A DNA stretch of 64,000 bases from CAXMRP01 sp965216515. Its GTDB lineage: Bacteria; Pseudomonadota; Alphaproteobacteria; Rhizobiales; Afifellaceae. How positions within the stretch are numbered: the first letter of the stretch is position 1; each line of letters opens with the position of its first letter. A program made the translations under genes and the position numbers. Shown in pieces: positions 29,176 to 38,023 of the stretch. The DNA lies in NCBI GenBank assembly GCA_965216515.1, contig OZ244173.1:930001-994000 (forward strand). The letters are read 5' to 3'. The notes below the pieces were generated by a model, which worked only from the letters and a program-made list of their open reading frames with translations, made no database searches and was not told the DNA's origin.

Positions 29176-30210
29176 ATGGCAAAAAAGAACAAAAAGCCTG
29201 CCAAATCCCCGAACGGAAAGATAGGCTTTGCCGAACTTGTCAGTCGGATCCAGCAGGGTAAAATCACCGAAGCGGAATGCGAGCGCTATTTCTATCCCGT
29301 TTACGAAGGCACAGAACCGTTCAAGCCGACGCTGGGTATCCGCGAGACCGAGGTCGATATCACCGGTGTGGAACGCACCGCCCGCGCCGCAGGCCCCAGC
29401 CTCGGATTCGAAGCGAGCGAAATCGTCCTTCAATCGCGCCGGATTTCCGATCGCACAGAAGAAGCGGCAATGGAAGCGGCGGCCGGACCGATAGCAACGC
29501 TCGCAGAAGGTGATTCCTGGTTCAACCTCCCCCCGATATTCTTTCCCCAGACGCTGATCGACAGGCTGGCCGTTGACCGGCCGATCCGGAACATCGCCAT
29601 GTGGGGCGATGAACTGGATGATATGGTTGCGTCCGCCGAATACCTGCCGCCGCTTCACGCCGGCGGAATTCGGTTCATGTTGTTTTCGGGCGGCGGAAAC
29701 GACGTGCTTGGCGGCGGCGATCTATCGGTATTTCTGCGGCAGCGGCAGTCCGGCGACAACGATCCGGCCAATGCCAGCCGGTACATTCGGCCGGAATTTC
29801 AGGCGATGTTGGACACCACCGAGTTGCTTTACGCCCAGCTGGCCGAAAATGTCCTTAACGCATCACCTGACACCTATCTCGTGCTGCACGGTTACGACTA
29901 TGCCATTCCCCGTCCGGGCGGACCATGGCTGGGCGCGGAGCTGGAGTTCCGGGGCTTTCATCCCGTCGACCAGAAAGAACTCGCCCGCGCCGTGGTTCGG
30001 TCGATGATCGACGCATTCAACAACCGGCTGCGCACCCTCCACAACAACCTGCAAAACGTCATCTATCTCAATTTGCGGAATACGGTGACACCAAAGGGCT
30101 GGTTCGACGAACTTCATCCCACGACAACATCCGCGCAGAAACTTGCAAACAAATACAAGGCGCTGCTCGGCGCGGCTGATCCCAAACCCGGTCCGATCCC
30201 GATCGTCTAG
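29176..30210 (+). CDS. SGNH/GDSL-type hydrolase-like protein
   Basis: The 344-residue protein carries the SGNH blocks in order: EGDSWF (Ser114 nucleophile), FSGGGNDVLGGG (Asn175), and WFDELHPT (Asp311, His314). Between them HGYDYAIPRPGG resembles the block following the nucleotide-like strand. A lysine-rich N-terminus (about 1-20) and a 90-residue helical region precede the catalytic domain. There is no signal peptide, so the substrate is likely intracellular, unlike most secreted GDSL esterases. AGAGG precedes the ATG at 29176. It is divergent from the duplicated-repeat gene with 201 bp between starts. Confidence 0.8.
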   Translation: MAKKNKKPAKSPNGKIGFAELVSRIQQGKITEAECERYFYPVYEGTEPFKPTLGIRETEVDITGVERTARAAGPSLGFEASEIVLQSRRISDRTEEAAMEAAAGPIATLAEGDSWFNLPPIFFPQTLIDRLAVDRPIRNIAMWGDELDDMVASAEYLPPLHAGGIRFMLFSGGGNDVLGGGDLSVFLRQRQSGDNDPANASRYIRPEFQAMLDTTELLYAQLAENVLNASPDTYLVLHGYDYAIPRPGGPWLGAELEFRGFHPVDQKELARAVVRSMIDAFNNRLRTLHNNLQNVIYLNLRNTVTPKGWFDELHPTTTSAQKLANKYKALLGAADPKPGPIPIV

Positions 30211-30329
30211 GCGCCGTTTCGCCACTTCGCTGCCGCCCTTCAGGCCCCGGCCAACCGCCGGTTGTTCAGACGATATGCGCCGCGCAAACCGCTTTGCCAA
30301 AGTTCGGCATAACGAGTAAGCGACCCGTC

Positions 30330-31229
30330 ATGGACAGGCCTCCGATCACGTTTCTCGCCACGATGATCGTCGTGGTGACCGGTGCGCTTTGGGGCCTTTA
30401 TTGGCTGCCGGTGCGCCAACTCGCAGAACTCGCCCTGCCCGGCGCTTGGGGGACCCTGACCATCGTCGCCGCCGCTACGGTCTTGTTGACGCCTTTCGCA
30501 ATCAGCGGTCGCCGGCGACTGGCGGAAGCCAGCCCCACCGCGCTCTTGTCCGTTGCGCTGGGCGGGGTCGCATTCGTTTTGTATTCCGTCGGCTTTGTCT
30601 ATGGGCGCGTCGCAATCATTATTCTTCTGTTCTTCCTGACACCGGTATGGAGCACGCTGATCGGCCGGTTTGTCATGGGATGGCCAACGCCGCGCCTGCG
30701 CCTGGCCGCGGTTGCCATCGGTCTTGTCGGCCTGGCCGCAATGCTCCGCGCCGATGGCGAACTTCCGGTCCCCCGGGGAACGGGAGAGTGGATGGCCTTG
30801 ACCTCCGGGATACTCTGGTCGTTCGCCACCACGGGCATACGGGCAAGGGCAGCCCTGGAACCGGGCGAAGCAAGCTTCGTGTTTGCCCTGGGCGCCTGTG
30901 CGGCCGCTGTCGTGCTGGCTTTCGCACTGGGGCCTTTGCCGGATGCCTTTTCGGTTGGGTATGTATGGCCCGCGCTGGGCTGGGCCTTGGCGGCGGGTGG
31001 CCTTTGGTGGGGTGCATCCATGGCCGGCCTGATGTGGGCGGCCCGGCGACTGGATCCTGCCCGCGTTGGTATCCTCTTGATGTCTGAGGTTCTGATCGGG
31101 ACGGCCTCGGCCGCCGTGCTTGCCGGCGAATATTTAAGCCCCTGGGAGATTATCGGCGGCGCAATGGTCCTCTGCGCCGGGGTGCTTGAAGTCTGGCCGG
31201 CAGACCGGAAACCCGACAACCCCCATTAG
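30330..31229 (+). CDS. DMT-superfamily (EamA) transporter
   Basis: The 299-residue protein has about ten membrane helices in two EamA repeats. The first helix is TFLATMIVVVTGALWGLYWLP and the second repeat begins near GEWMALTSGILWSF. The substrate is unknown. The ATG at 30330 is used in preference to an upstream start at 30294, because the first helix follows directly. Its TAG overlaps the pccB TAA in a TTAG tetranucleotide. Confidence 0.88.
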   Translation: MDRPPITFLATMIVVVTGALWGLYWLPVRQLAELALPGAWGTLTIVAAATVLLTPFAISGRRRLAEASPTALLSVALGGVAFVLYSVGFVYGRVAIIILLFFLTPVWSTLIGRFVMGWPTPRLRLAAVAIGLVGLAAMLRADGELPVPRGTGEWMALTSGILWSFATTGIRARAALEPGEASFVFALGACAAAVVLAFALGPLPDAFSVGYVWPALGWALAAGGLWWGASMAGLMWAARRLDPARVGILLMSEVLIGTASAAVLAGEYLSPWEIIGGAMVLCAGVLEVWPADRKPDNPH

Positions 31230-32758
31230 AGTGGAATATTGTCGTGTTTCTTCCACGGATTTGACAGCGATTTCGCCCGCAACAGGCGCAGCGCCCGCGC
31301 GACCCGCCGCCGGGTGTTGCGTGGCAGGATGACGTCATCGATATATCCGCGTTCCGCTGCCACGAATGGCGAAAGGAACCGGTCTTCGTAATTCCGGACA
31401 TGGCTTTCGATTTTGCTGGCGTCGCCAAGGTCCTTGCGAAAGATGATCTCCACCGCGCCCTTTGCGCCCATCACGGCGATTTGCGCGCTTGGCCAGGCAT
31501 AGTTGATATCGCCGCGCAGATGCTTGGAAGCCATGACATCGTAGGCACCGCCAAATGCCTTTCGGGTAATCACGGTCACTTTCGGCACGGTCGCTTCGGC
31601 ATAGGCGAATAGAAGTTTCGCGCCATGTTTGATCAGGCCGCCATATTCCTGCGCGGTTCCGGGCAGAAATCCCGGCACGTCGACGAATGTGACGATCGGA
31701 ATGCCGAAACAGTCGCAAAACCGGACAAACCGTGCCGCCTTGCGGCTGGCATCGGCATCGAGCACACCGGCGAGCACCATCGGCTGGTTGGCGACAAAGC
31801 CGACCGTCCGTCCCTCGATGCGCCCGAACCCGGTGACGATGTTCTTGGCATGGTCCGCCTGGATCTCCAGGACGACACCCTCATCGGCGACCTTTGCGAT
31901 CAGTTCCTTGATGTCGTAGGGCTGATTGGCGTTGTCCGGCACCAATGTGTCCAGCGAAAGTTCCGCGCGATCGGCTGGATCGGCGCACTCGACCACAGGC
32001 AGTTCCGCCTTGTTGTTGAGCGGCAGGAAATCATACAGCCGGCGTATTTCCAGCAACGCGGATATGTCGTCGTCAAAAGCTCCGTCGGCAATCGATGAGC
32101 GTGTCGTGTGGACAGATGCACCCCCCAGTTCCTCCGGCGTCACTTCCTCGTTGGTCACCGTCTTCACAACGTCCGGACCGGTCACGAACATGTAGGACGT
32201 ATTGCGGACCATGAAGATAAAGTCGGTCATGGCCGGGGAATAGACATCGCCACCCGCGCACGGGCCCATGATTACCGAAATCTGCGGGATTACGCCGGAC
32301 GCCAGAACATTGCGCTGGAAGATTTCCGCGTAGCCGCCCAACGCCGCCACGCCTTCCTGGATGCGCGCGCCGCCGGCATCGAACAGCCCGATGATCGGCG
32401 TCCGGTTGGTCAGCGCCATGTCCTGGACTTTCTGGATCTTTTCCGCATGGGCCTCCGACAGCGAACCGCCGAAGACGGTGAAATCCTTGGCGAACACATA
32501 AACCGGGCGGCCGTTGATCGTGCCCCAGCCGGTCACCACACCGTCGCCGGGAATGGTCTGGTCCTCCATGCCGAAATCGTTGGAACGGTGAACGACGAAC
32601 ATGTCGAATTCCTCGAAGGAACCGCCATCGAGGAGAACATCGAGCCTTTCGCGGGCTGTCAGCTTGCCCCGAGCATGCTGGGCCTCCACCCGTCGTTCAC
32701 CGCCGCCGGCGCGTGCTTCCGCCCGCCGCCGCTCCAGTTCGCCGATCACATCGTGCAT
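31226..32758 (-). CDS. pccB: Propionyl-CoA carboxylase beta (carboxyltransferase) subunit
   Basis: The 510-residue protein is the carboxyltransferase partner of PccA. It has RGKLTARERLDVLLD at the start, the GLFDAGGARIQEGVAALGGYAEIF acyl-CoA site, GPCAGGDVYSPA, and the C-terminal PGFLPGTAQEYGGLIKHGAK and AFGGAYDVMASKHL motifs. The ATG at 32758, after GGGGATGGGGCG, is preferred to one at 32806. It is divergent from yjgN and separated from pccA by six genes. Confidence 0.94.
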   Translation of the reverse strand: MHDVIGELERRRAEARAGGGERRVEAQHARGKLTARERLDVLLDGGSFEEFDMFVVHRSNDFGMEDQTIPGDGVVTGWGTINGRPVYVFAKDFTVFGGSLSEAHAEKIQKVQDMALTNRTPIIGLFDAGGARIQEGVAALGGYAEIFQRNVLASGVIPQISVIMGPCAGGDVYSPAMTDFIFMVRNTSYMFVTGPDVVKTVTNEEVTPEELGGASVHTTRSSIADGAFDDDISALLEIRRLYDFLPLNNKAELPVVECADPADRAELSLDTLVPDNANQPYDIKELIAKVADEGVVLEIQADHAKNIVTGFGRIEGRTVGFVANQPMVLAGVLDADASRKAARFVRFCDCFGIPIVTFVDVPGFLPGTAQEYGGLIKHGAKLLFAYAEATVPKVTVITRKAFGGAYDVMASKHLRGDINYAWPSAQIAVMGAKGAVEIIFRKDLGDASKIESHVRNYEDRFLSPFVAAERGYIDDVILPRNTRRRVARALRLLRAKSLSNPWKKHDNIPL

Positions 32759-32951
32759 CGCCCCATCCCCGTTTCGTTCCGGACGCGCCGTTAGACGCAC
32801 TGTCATATGCGTCGTTATACGCTTTGCATGCGGCTGCGAAAATGCCGACTTGTGTAGGGTTTGGTGTTGCCTTTATTGCTTTGCTGCACCAGTCGGATTT
32901 CTCATGCCGGCCCCGGCATATTCTGTATAAATTTGTTGATGGCGACGGACC

Positions 32952-34037
32952 ATGGAAATAGAGAATTCACTTGCCTCGCGAAATTCACAGCCAAAACCCG
33001 GCCCTTCAGAAATTCCCTTTGTATTCCGTGGAACCGCTTCGGAATATTTTGGCATATGGATCGTCAACATCCTTCTGACGATAATAACATTCGGGATTTA
33101 TTCCGCCTGGGCAAAGGTGCGTCGCAATCGATATTTCTATGGAAACACGTTCCTTGACGGCCATGCCTTTGACTATCATGCCCGGCCTGTCCAGATTCTG
33201 AAAGGACGGCTGATCGCGATCGCGGCAATCGTTGCCTGGAATGTTCTGGCCGGAATCAATCCGATCGCCGCCCTTCCGATCCTTCTTGCATATCTCGCCG
33301 CGCTGCCTTGGATAATCATTGTGGGCCTGCGGTTTAATGCCCGCATGACCAGCTATCGCAACGTCCGGTTCAAATTCACCGGCCGATACTGGCGTGCGCT
33401 GGTTGTCTTCATCCTGATGCCGATCGGCGCCATCTTCTCGCTCGGCCTGCTGCTGCCGGTCTCCACCCGCATGACGGCACGATACCTGGCGGGCGGTTAT
33501 TCCTATGGCACAGCGGATTTTGCGGCCAATCCTCGCCTTGGTGGCTACTACAACGGATTTGTGGTGGCGGCGGCTGTGTTTTTTGGATTTGCCATAGTGG
33601 CCGGCATTGCCGCGGGCTTGGTGGCGATTGCCGCTTCACAGGGTGCGCTGCCGGATGACGGGTCCGGTATGCCGGGATTCGCAACAATCGCCGTTGTGGC
33701 TTTCTACGCGGCGCTGGTTCCGGCAGCGATCTACTACCGCACGGTCTCGCGCAATGTGTCCTACAACGCCCTGGTTCTCGACGAGGAACACCGGTTCCGC
33801 TCCACGATGTCGCCGCTCCGCTATGTCTGGATCCTGGTTTCAAATGCTGTCGTTACGGTCGCCACGATCGGGCTGATGCGCCCTTGGGCGGCCATCCGCT
33901 CCTCCCGGTATGTGGTGGCGCATACCACCCTGCTACCCGCCGGACCGCTCGACGCGTTTTCCGACCGTATCGGCTCTGACGAAGGCGTGGCGGCGGGCGA
34001 ATACCTGGATCTTGGCGGAATCGACATCGGGTTTTAG
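32952..34037 (+). CDS. YjgN family (DUF898) membrane protein
   Basis: The 361-residue protein has about six to seven membrane helices and the DUF898 signatures FRGTASEYFGIWIVNILLT and ITFGIYSAWAKVRRNRYFYG near the start. RSTMSPLRYVWILVSN and GLMRPWAAIRSSRYV appear in the second half, which repeats the first. Its function is unknown. The M48 protease gene begins 3 bp after its stop, a pairing that suggests a joint role in membrane quality control. Confidence 0.9.
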   Translation: MEIENSLASRNSQPKPGPSEIPFVFRGTASEYFGIWIVNILLTIITFGIYSAWAKVRRNRYFYGNTFLDGHAFDYHARPVQILKGRLIAIAAIVAWNVLAGINPIAALPILLAYLAALPWIIIVGLRFNARMTSYRNVRFKFTGRYWRALVVFILMPIGAIFSLGLLLPVSTRMTARYLAGGYSYGTADFAANPRLGGYYNGFVVAAAVFFGFAIVAGIAAGLVAIAASQGALPDDGSGMPGFATIAVVAFYAALVPAAIYYRTVSRNVSYNALVLDEEHRFRSTMSPLRYVWILVSNAVVTVATIGLMRPWAAIRSSRYVVAHTTLLPAGPLDAFSDRIGSDEGVAAGEYLDLGGIDIGF

Positions 34038-34040
34038 CAA

Positions 34041-35069
34041 GTGAACCGGCGCATCAGGGGATTTCTGTTTGAGCCGATGAAATCGGACGGCAAGGCTGCG
34101 ATTCTGGCCGTATCGAACCGGAAAGGCATCGTCGTCATCGTCGACAACGCTGATCCGTTGCGCTACCGCGCCGATGAAATCGCTGACATATCGGATCGGG
34201 TCGGATCGGTTCGCCGTCGCCTCACTTTTGCGGATGGCTGTGCATTCGAGACAGACGACAACGATTCTGTCGATGAACTGGCGGCGTTGTTGGGCAAGGC
34301 CCGGTCCCTGTTGCCCTGGCTGGAACGTTTCCATCCCCGGCTGGTTCTGTTTGCGATCGCAGCGATCGCTCTCATTGTGCTGGTCGTCCGTTATGGGCTG
34401 CCGGCCATGGCGAATTTCGCCGCCCAGGCAACACCACCGGCGGCCGCCAGACTGATAGATACCGGTCTGTTGCAGACTGCGGACAGAACACTTCTGAGCC
34501 CGACGCGGTTGCCGACGCACCGGCAAACGGAAATCGAAGAGCAGCTGCGCGCACTGATCGACGCCAACATGCTTGACGACATCGATGTGAACCTGCGCTT
34601 TCGCGACAGCGCCGGGATAGGCGCCAACGCGATCGCACTTCCCGGCGGAACGGTCGTGCTGACCGACGGTCTGGTGGAACTGGCGCGATCCGACGATGAA
34701 CTACTCGCCGTGCTGGCTCACGAAATCGCTCACATAGAAGCCCGGCACGGGCTGCGGCAGCTTTACCGGGCAATCGGGTTGGCGGTGTTCGTGTTGCTTA
34801 TTGCCGGCGATCCGGGCGAAATCGCCGAGGAAGTGGTCGCCCAGGGCTCGCTGTTGCTGACACTGTCCTATTCCCGGCAATTCGAGGCTGCAGCCGATCG
34901 GCGTTCCGTTGAAATGATGACACGCGCCGGACGCGACGGCGCGGCCCTTGCGGCCATACTTGGCCGCCTGGCCGCCGATATGTGCGAGGACTGCGACAAC
35001 TGGCTCTCAAGCCACCCGGCAACGGCGACGCGGATGCGCACGATCCGCGAAATTTCGGCGGCGAATTAG
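34041..35069 (+). CDS. M48 family metallopeptidase with N-terminal domain, GTG start
   Basis: The 342-residue protein has a beta-rich N-terminal domain (about 1-90), a membrane helix (about 101-118) and a zinc protease domain. HEIAH (227-231) is the zinc motif and SYSRQFEAAADRRSVEMM supplies the third ligand. The C-terminus ends WLSSHPATATRMRTI, as in other Oma1/LoiP-like M48 enzymes. The start is the GTG at 34041, immediately after yjgN. Its TAG overlaps the stop of the convergent atp12 gene. Confidence 0.9.
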   Translation: MNRRIRGFLFEPMKSDGKAAILAVSNRKGIVVIVDNADPLRYRADEIADISDRVGSVRRRLTFADGCAFETDDNDSVDELAALLGKARSLLPWLERFHPRLVLFAIAAIALIVLVVRYGLPAMANFAAQATPPAAARLIDTGLLQTADRTLLSPTRLPTHRQTEIEEQLRALIDANMLDDIDVNLRFRDSAGIGANAIALPGGTVVLTDGLVELARSDDELLAVLAHEIAHIEARHGLRQLYRAIGLAVFVLLIAGDPGEIAEEVVAQGSLLLTLSYSRQFEAAADRRSVEMMTRAGRDGAALAAILGRLAADMCEDCDNWLSSHPATATRMRTIREISAAN

Positions 35070-35848
35070 TCTTTCACCTGACCCGATACCGCCAGAGCAA
35101 GAACGGCTGCATCGAAGTCGCGGCGGCGGGCCTGACGGCGCACAGTTGCCTCATGGTCCGCACCCCACCGGGCAATATTCCAGTCCTCGTCCACATGGGC
35201 GGCTTCCCAGGCTGTGTCCGCATCGGCAAAGCCGTCGGCGAGCGCCAGCGCGATCAGCGCCGAACCGGTGAGCGTCGTCGCCAGATGAAGCCCGGCAAGC
35301 GGAAACGGTCTGTCAAACACGTCCACGGCCTGAGCAATCCGCGTCAGGCTGGAACCGGACTGGCTGTGATGAACCACGCCCTGCGCCAGAACAAACGCCG
35401 CACCATGTCGATCGCGTGCCCATGTGACCAACGGATCCCAGGCTGCCACCTGGCGGGCAACCAGATCAGCCGGTTCGGCGGCGCGATAGAAAACCAGATC
35501 GCTGGCGCAATACCGCACGATATCCGCGCGAACATCCTCCATCCGTGTCGCGACCCCGTCGATTGCCGAATTGGCAAGCCTGGTCAAAGGCATGCGCGAC
35601 GGATCGATGACCTTGTCCTGAGCCGACCATTCCCGGCACACCGCATCGGCAAATGATCGCGTCGGAAGGATAAGCGGCCGCTTCGCCGGTGTTCGCGCCG
35701 GCTTGCCGTCAAGAAGCAGTGCGTGGCCTTCCGCCGTGGCTTCGCCAGGCTCCGCTTGATCGTAAAACCGTTTCGGCAGCGCCGGTCGCGCATGCGCCTG
35801 GGCAACACGTACCGGATCCGCCGGGCGATCACAGTCGGCATTGGTCAT
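35066..35848 (-). CDS. ATP12-family F1-ATPase assembly chaperone
   Basis: The 260-residue protein matches the ATP12 family. Blocks are PKRFYDQAEPGE, ALLLDGKPARTPAKRPLILPT, DPSRMPLTRLANSAIDGV and DLVFYRAAEPADLV. Atp12 binds the F1 alpha subunit until it pairs with beta; it occurs in mitochondria and Alphaproteobacteria. Its ATG (35848) overlaps the HAD stop codon in ATGA, so it ends a tightly coupled run after crcB, rluA-type and HAD genes. Confidence 0.92.
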   Translation of the reverse strand: MTNADCDRPADPVRVAQAHARPALPKRFYDQAEPGEATAEGHALLLDGKPARTPAKRPLILPTRSFADAVCREWSAQDKVIDPSRMPLTRLANSAIDGVATRMEDVRADIVRYCASDLVFYRAAEPADLVARQVAAWDPLVTWARDRHGAAFVLAQGVVHHSQSGSSLTRIAQAVDVFDRPFPLAGLHLATTLTGSALIALALADGFADADTAWEAAHVDEDWNIARWGADHEATVRRQARRRDFDAAVLALAVSGQVKD

Positions 35849-36546
35849 GAATCTGCCCTTCGGCCCGCCGCCGGCGATGGCTCGCTTGCCCATGTCCGTT
35901 CAAGAACCGGGACCAGATCCTCAAACGTATCGATTATAGCGTGTGCGCCGGTCGCCATAAGCACTTCGTCATCGTGATAGCCCCAGGAGACGCCGACAGC
36001 ACCGGCGCCGGCGCTTCGCGCCATCTCCATGTCATAACTTGTGTCACCCACCATAACCGTCATTTCCGGATCGACGCCGGTTTCCTCCATCGCCTGCAGG
36101 ACCATGCCGGGATGCGGTTTCGACGGCGCCACATCAGCTGCCTGCAGTGTGTGGAACCGGCCATCCAGATCATGCGAATTCAACACATGGCGAATTCCGC
36201 GCATGGCCTTGCCGGTGGCAATGCCGAGTAGAACATCCTCGCATCCGGCAAGGGAATCGATGGCATCCCGAGCCCCTGGAAAGAGCTCATCACCCACCAC
36301 ACCTGCCTGGCGTTCCGCCGTGACAATCGCCCGAAATGTCTCGCACATTGCCCGCGCCTACCGGCGATCAGGCGCGTCCAGCAACCTGCCGATCGCCAAC
36401 TCCAACGACAGGCCGATAACCGAAAGGATCGCGTCATCGGACGGGACAGCAAGCTCATGATGCACAAACAGGGCACGCCATTGGCGGAGAATCGACGTTC
36501 GGCTGTCGAGCAGTGTCCCGTCGAGGTCGAAGATAACCAGCTTCAC
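35845..36546 (-). pseudogene. HAD-IA family phosphatase split by an in-frame TAG
   Basis: Residues 1-62 (from the ATG at 36546) hold motif I, FDLDGTLLDS, with Asp7 and Asp9. An amber TAG then occurs at 36360-36358, in frame and without a base shift. Reading continues ARAMCETFRAIV and includes GIATGK, KPHPGMVL and VGDTSYDMEMA, which are motifs II-IV. All catalytic motifs are intact apart from this stop. It could be a recent nonsense mutation, a base-call error, or two polypeptides with restart at the ATG at 36348, twelve bases after the stop. Flanking overlaps with rluA-type and atp12 genes are preserved. Gph-like phosphoglycolate phosphatase is the likely family. Confidence 0.8.
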
Positions 36547-37577
36547 GGAACCAAATCCGTGCTGTCGCTAAAACCCAGAACCGTCCAGGACTGTTGCATA
36601 TGCTGCGGCAGCGGCGCGGTAACATCGAGGATACCGCCGGCCGGATGGGGAATGACAATTCGGCGGGCCAGGAGGTGCAAACGGTTCTGCAGGCCGCCGG
36701 GAAGCTCCCAGTTCTGGATATCGAAATATTTTGGATCGCCGATGATCGGATGGCCAATGTGGGCGGCATGGACACGGAGCTGGTGGGTGCGGCCGGTGAC
36801 CGGCTGCATGACAAGCCAGGCGACCTTGCGGCCCGCCTGCTCTGCCGTGCAATAGCGGGTCACCGCATGTTCGGCGCCTTGCGTGCCGTGCGCAACGACT
36901 GTCATCCTGTCGGATTGATCGCCGGCGCCCCTGGCAAGATATGTGGAGATTTTTCCGTGTGCCGGTTTCGGCACACCGCGCACAACAGCCCAATAATACT
37001 TTTTTGTATCGCGGTCCTTGAACCGCCTGCCCAGCGCCTCCGCGGCGGCCCGTGTGCGCGCCACAACAAGAACGCCGCTTGTTTCCCGATCAAGCCGGTG
37101 GACAAGGCGGGGCTTCTGTCCTCGCCTGTCCCGCAACGCCTCCAGCATGCCGTCGATGTGCCGCGATACGCCCGATCCACCCTGAACGGCCAGACCGGCA
37201 GGTTTGTTGAACACGTAGACATCCCTGTCCTCATGAAGAATCATGCGCTTGAGGAACGCTGCATCATCCGGATTGGACGCCGAAGACACCGATCGCGGCC
37301 GCCCGTCGCCCGCCTGGAGCGGCGGCACGCGGACTTGTTGGCCGGCCGCAAGTCTGGTGGACGTCTGGACACGGGCGCCGTCAACCCGAACCTGACCGGA
37401 ACGCAGCAATTTCTGAAGATGGCCAAATCCCAACCCGGGGAAATGCAGCTTGAACCACCGGTCAAGCCGCATTCCCGCCTCGTCCCGGTTGACCGGCCGG
37501 ATATCGACAGCCCGTTTGCCGCCATTCCCGGGGAGTTGGCTTGCGCCGGACCGGCGCATCGGTTTGGCCCTGTTCAC
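36543..37577 (-). CDS. RluA-family pseudouridine synthase (RluC/D-like)
   Basis: The 344-residue enzyme isomerises uridines in 23S rRNA. An N-terminal S4 RNA-binding domain (about 35-90, MRLDRWFKLHFPGLGFGHLQK) precedes the catalytic domain. VHRLDRETSGVLVVART carries the catalytic Asp, and GRTHQLRVHAAHIGHPIIGD is the second signature. Its start overlaps crcB by 4 bp, and its stop overlaps the HAD start by 4 bp. The exact target uridine cannot be read from sequence. Confidence 0.95.
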   Translation of the reverse strand: MNRAKPMRRSGASQLPGNGGKRAVDIRPVNRDEAGMRLDRWFKLHFPGLGFGHLQKLLRSGQVRVDGARVQTSTRLAAGQQVRVPPLQAGDGRPRSVSSASNPDDAAFLKRMILHEDRDVYVFNKPAGLAVQGGSGVSRHIDGMLEALRDRRGQKPRLVHRLDRETSGVLVVARTRAAAEALGRRFKDRDTKKYYWAVVRGVPKPAHGKISTYLARGAGDQSDRMTVVAHGTQGAEHAVTRYCTAEQAGRKVAWLVMQPVTGRTHQLRVHAAHIGHPIIGDPKYFDIQNWELPGGLQNRLHLLARRIVIPHPAGGILDVTAPLPQHMQQSWTVLGFSDSTDLVP

Positions 37578-37966
37578 GCCAGCGCCCGTACGAACGCAAG
37601 GCCGGCAAGCAGTGCACCGACAGACACGATCACCGATGTTCCAACATAGAGCGCGGCAAGACCGGTTTGCCCACGTTCAAACAACAGCACCGTCTCCAGG
37701 GAAAAGGCCGAAAAGGTCGTGAATCCGCCGAGCACGCCTGTTGCCAGGAACAACCGGACATCCTGCCCGCTCCACCCCTGCGGCAGATCCACCTTCAAAG
37801 CCAGCCAGGAGACAAGCAGGCCCATGGCGAACGAACCCGTCACGTTGACGAACAATGTGCCCCACGGGAAGCCGGTGCCGATCCAGCGAAGAGCTGCAAG
37901 TCCGACAAGATGGCGGAAGCCGGCGCCAATTCCGCCTCCGATCGCCACAATTAGAAAGTGAGCCAT
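37574..37966 (-). CDS. crcB: Fluoride efflux transporter CrcB (Fluc)
   Basis: The 130-residue protein has four membrane helices and Fluc signatures: IGGGIGAGFRHL, FPWGTLFVNVTGSFAMGL with the pore Asn, and GVLGGFTTFSAFSLE with the Phe-box and Na+-site residues. It forms a dual-topology dimer that exports fluoride. No fluoride riboswitch is visible in the short leader (about 57 bp to the previous gene). The ATGA overlap couples it to the rluA-type gene. Confidence 0.95.
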   Translation of the reverse strand: MAHFLIVAIGGGIGAGFRHLVGLAALRWIGTGFPWGTLFVNVTGSFAMGLLVSWLALKVDLPQGWSGQDVRLFLATGVLGGFTTFSAFSLETVLLFERGQTGLAALYVGTSVIVSVGALLAGLAFVRALA

Positions 37967-38023
37967 GCCGCCTCGATAACCGGTTCGGCGGCTCCCGCCA
38001 AGCGGCGCGGTACTTTGCGTGGT

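Noticed and set aside
37967..38023. Possible fluoride riboswitch upstream of crcB
   Set aside because: The 57-bp gap is too short and lacks the conserved fluoride-riboswitch core.
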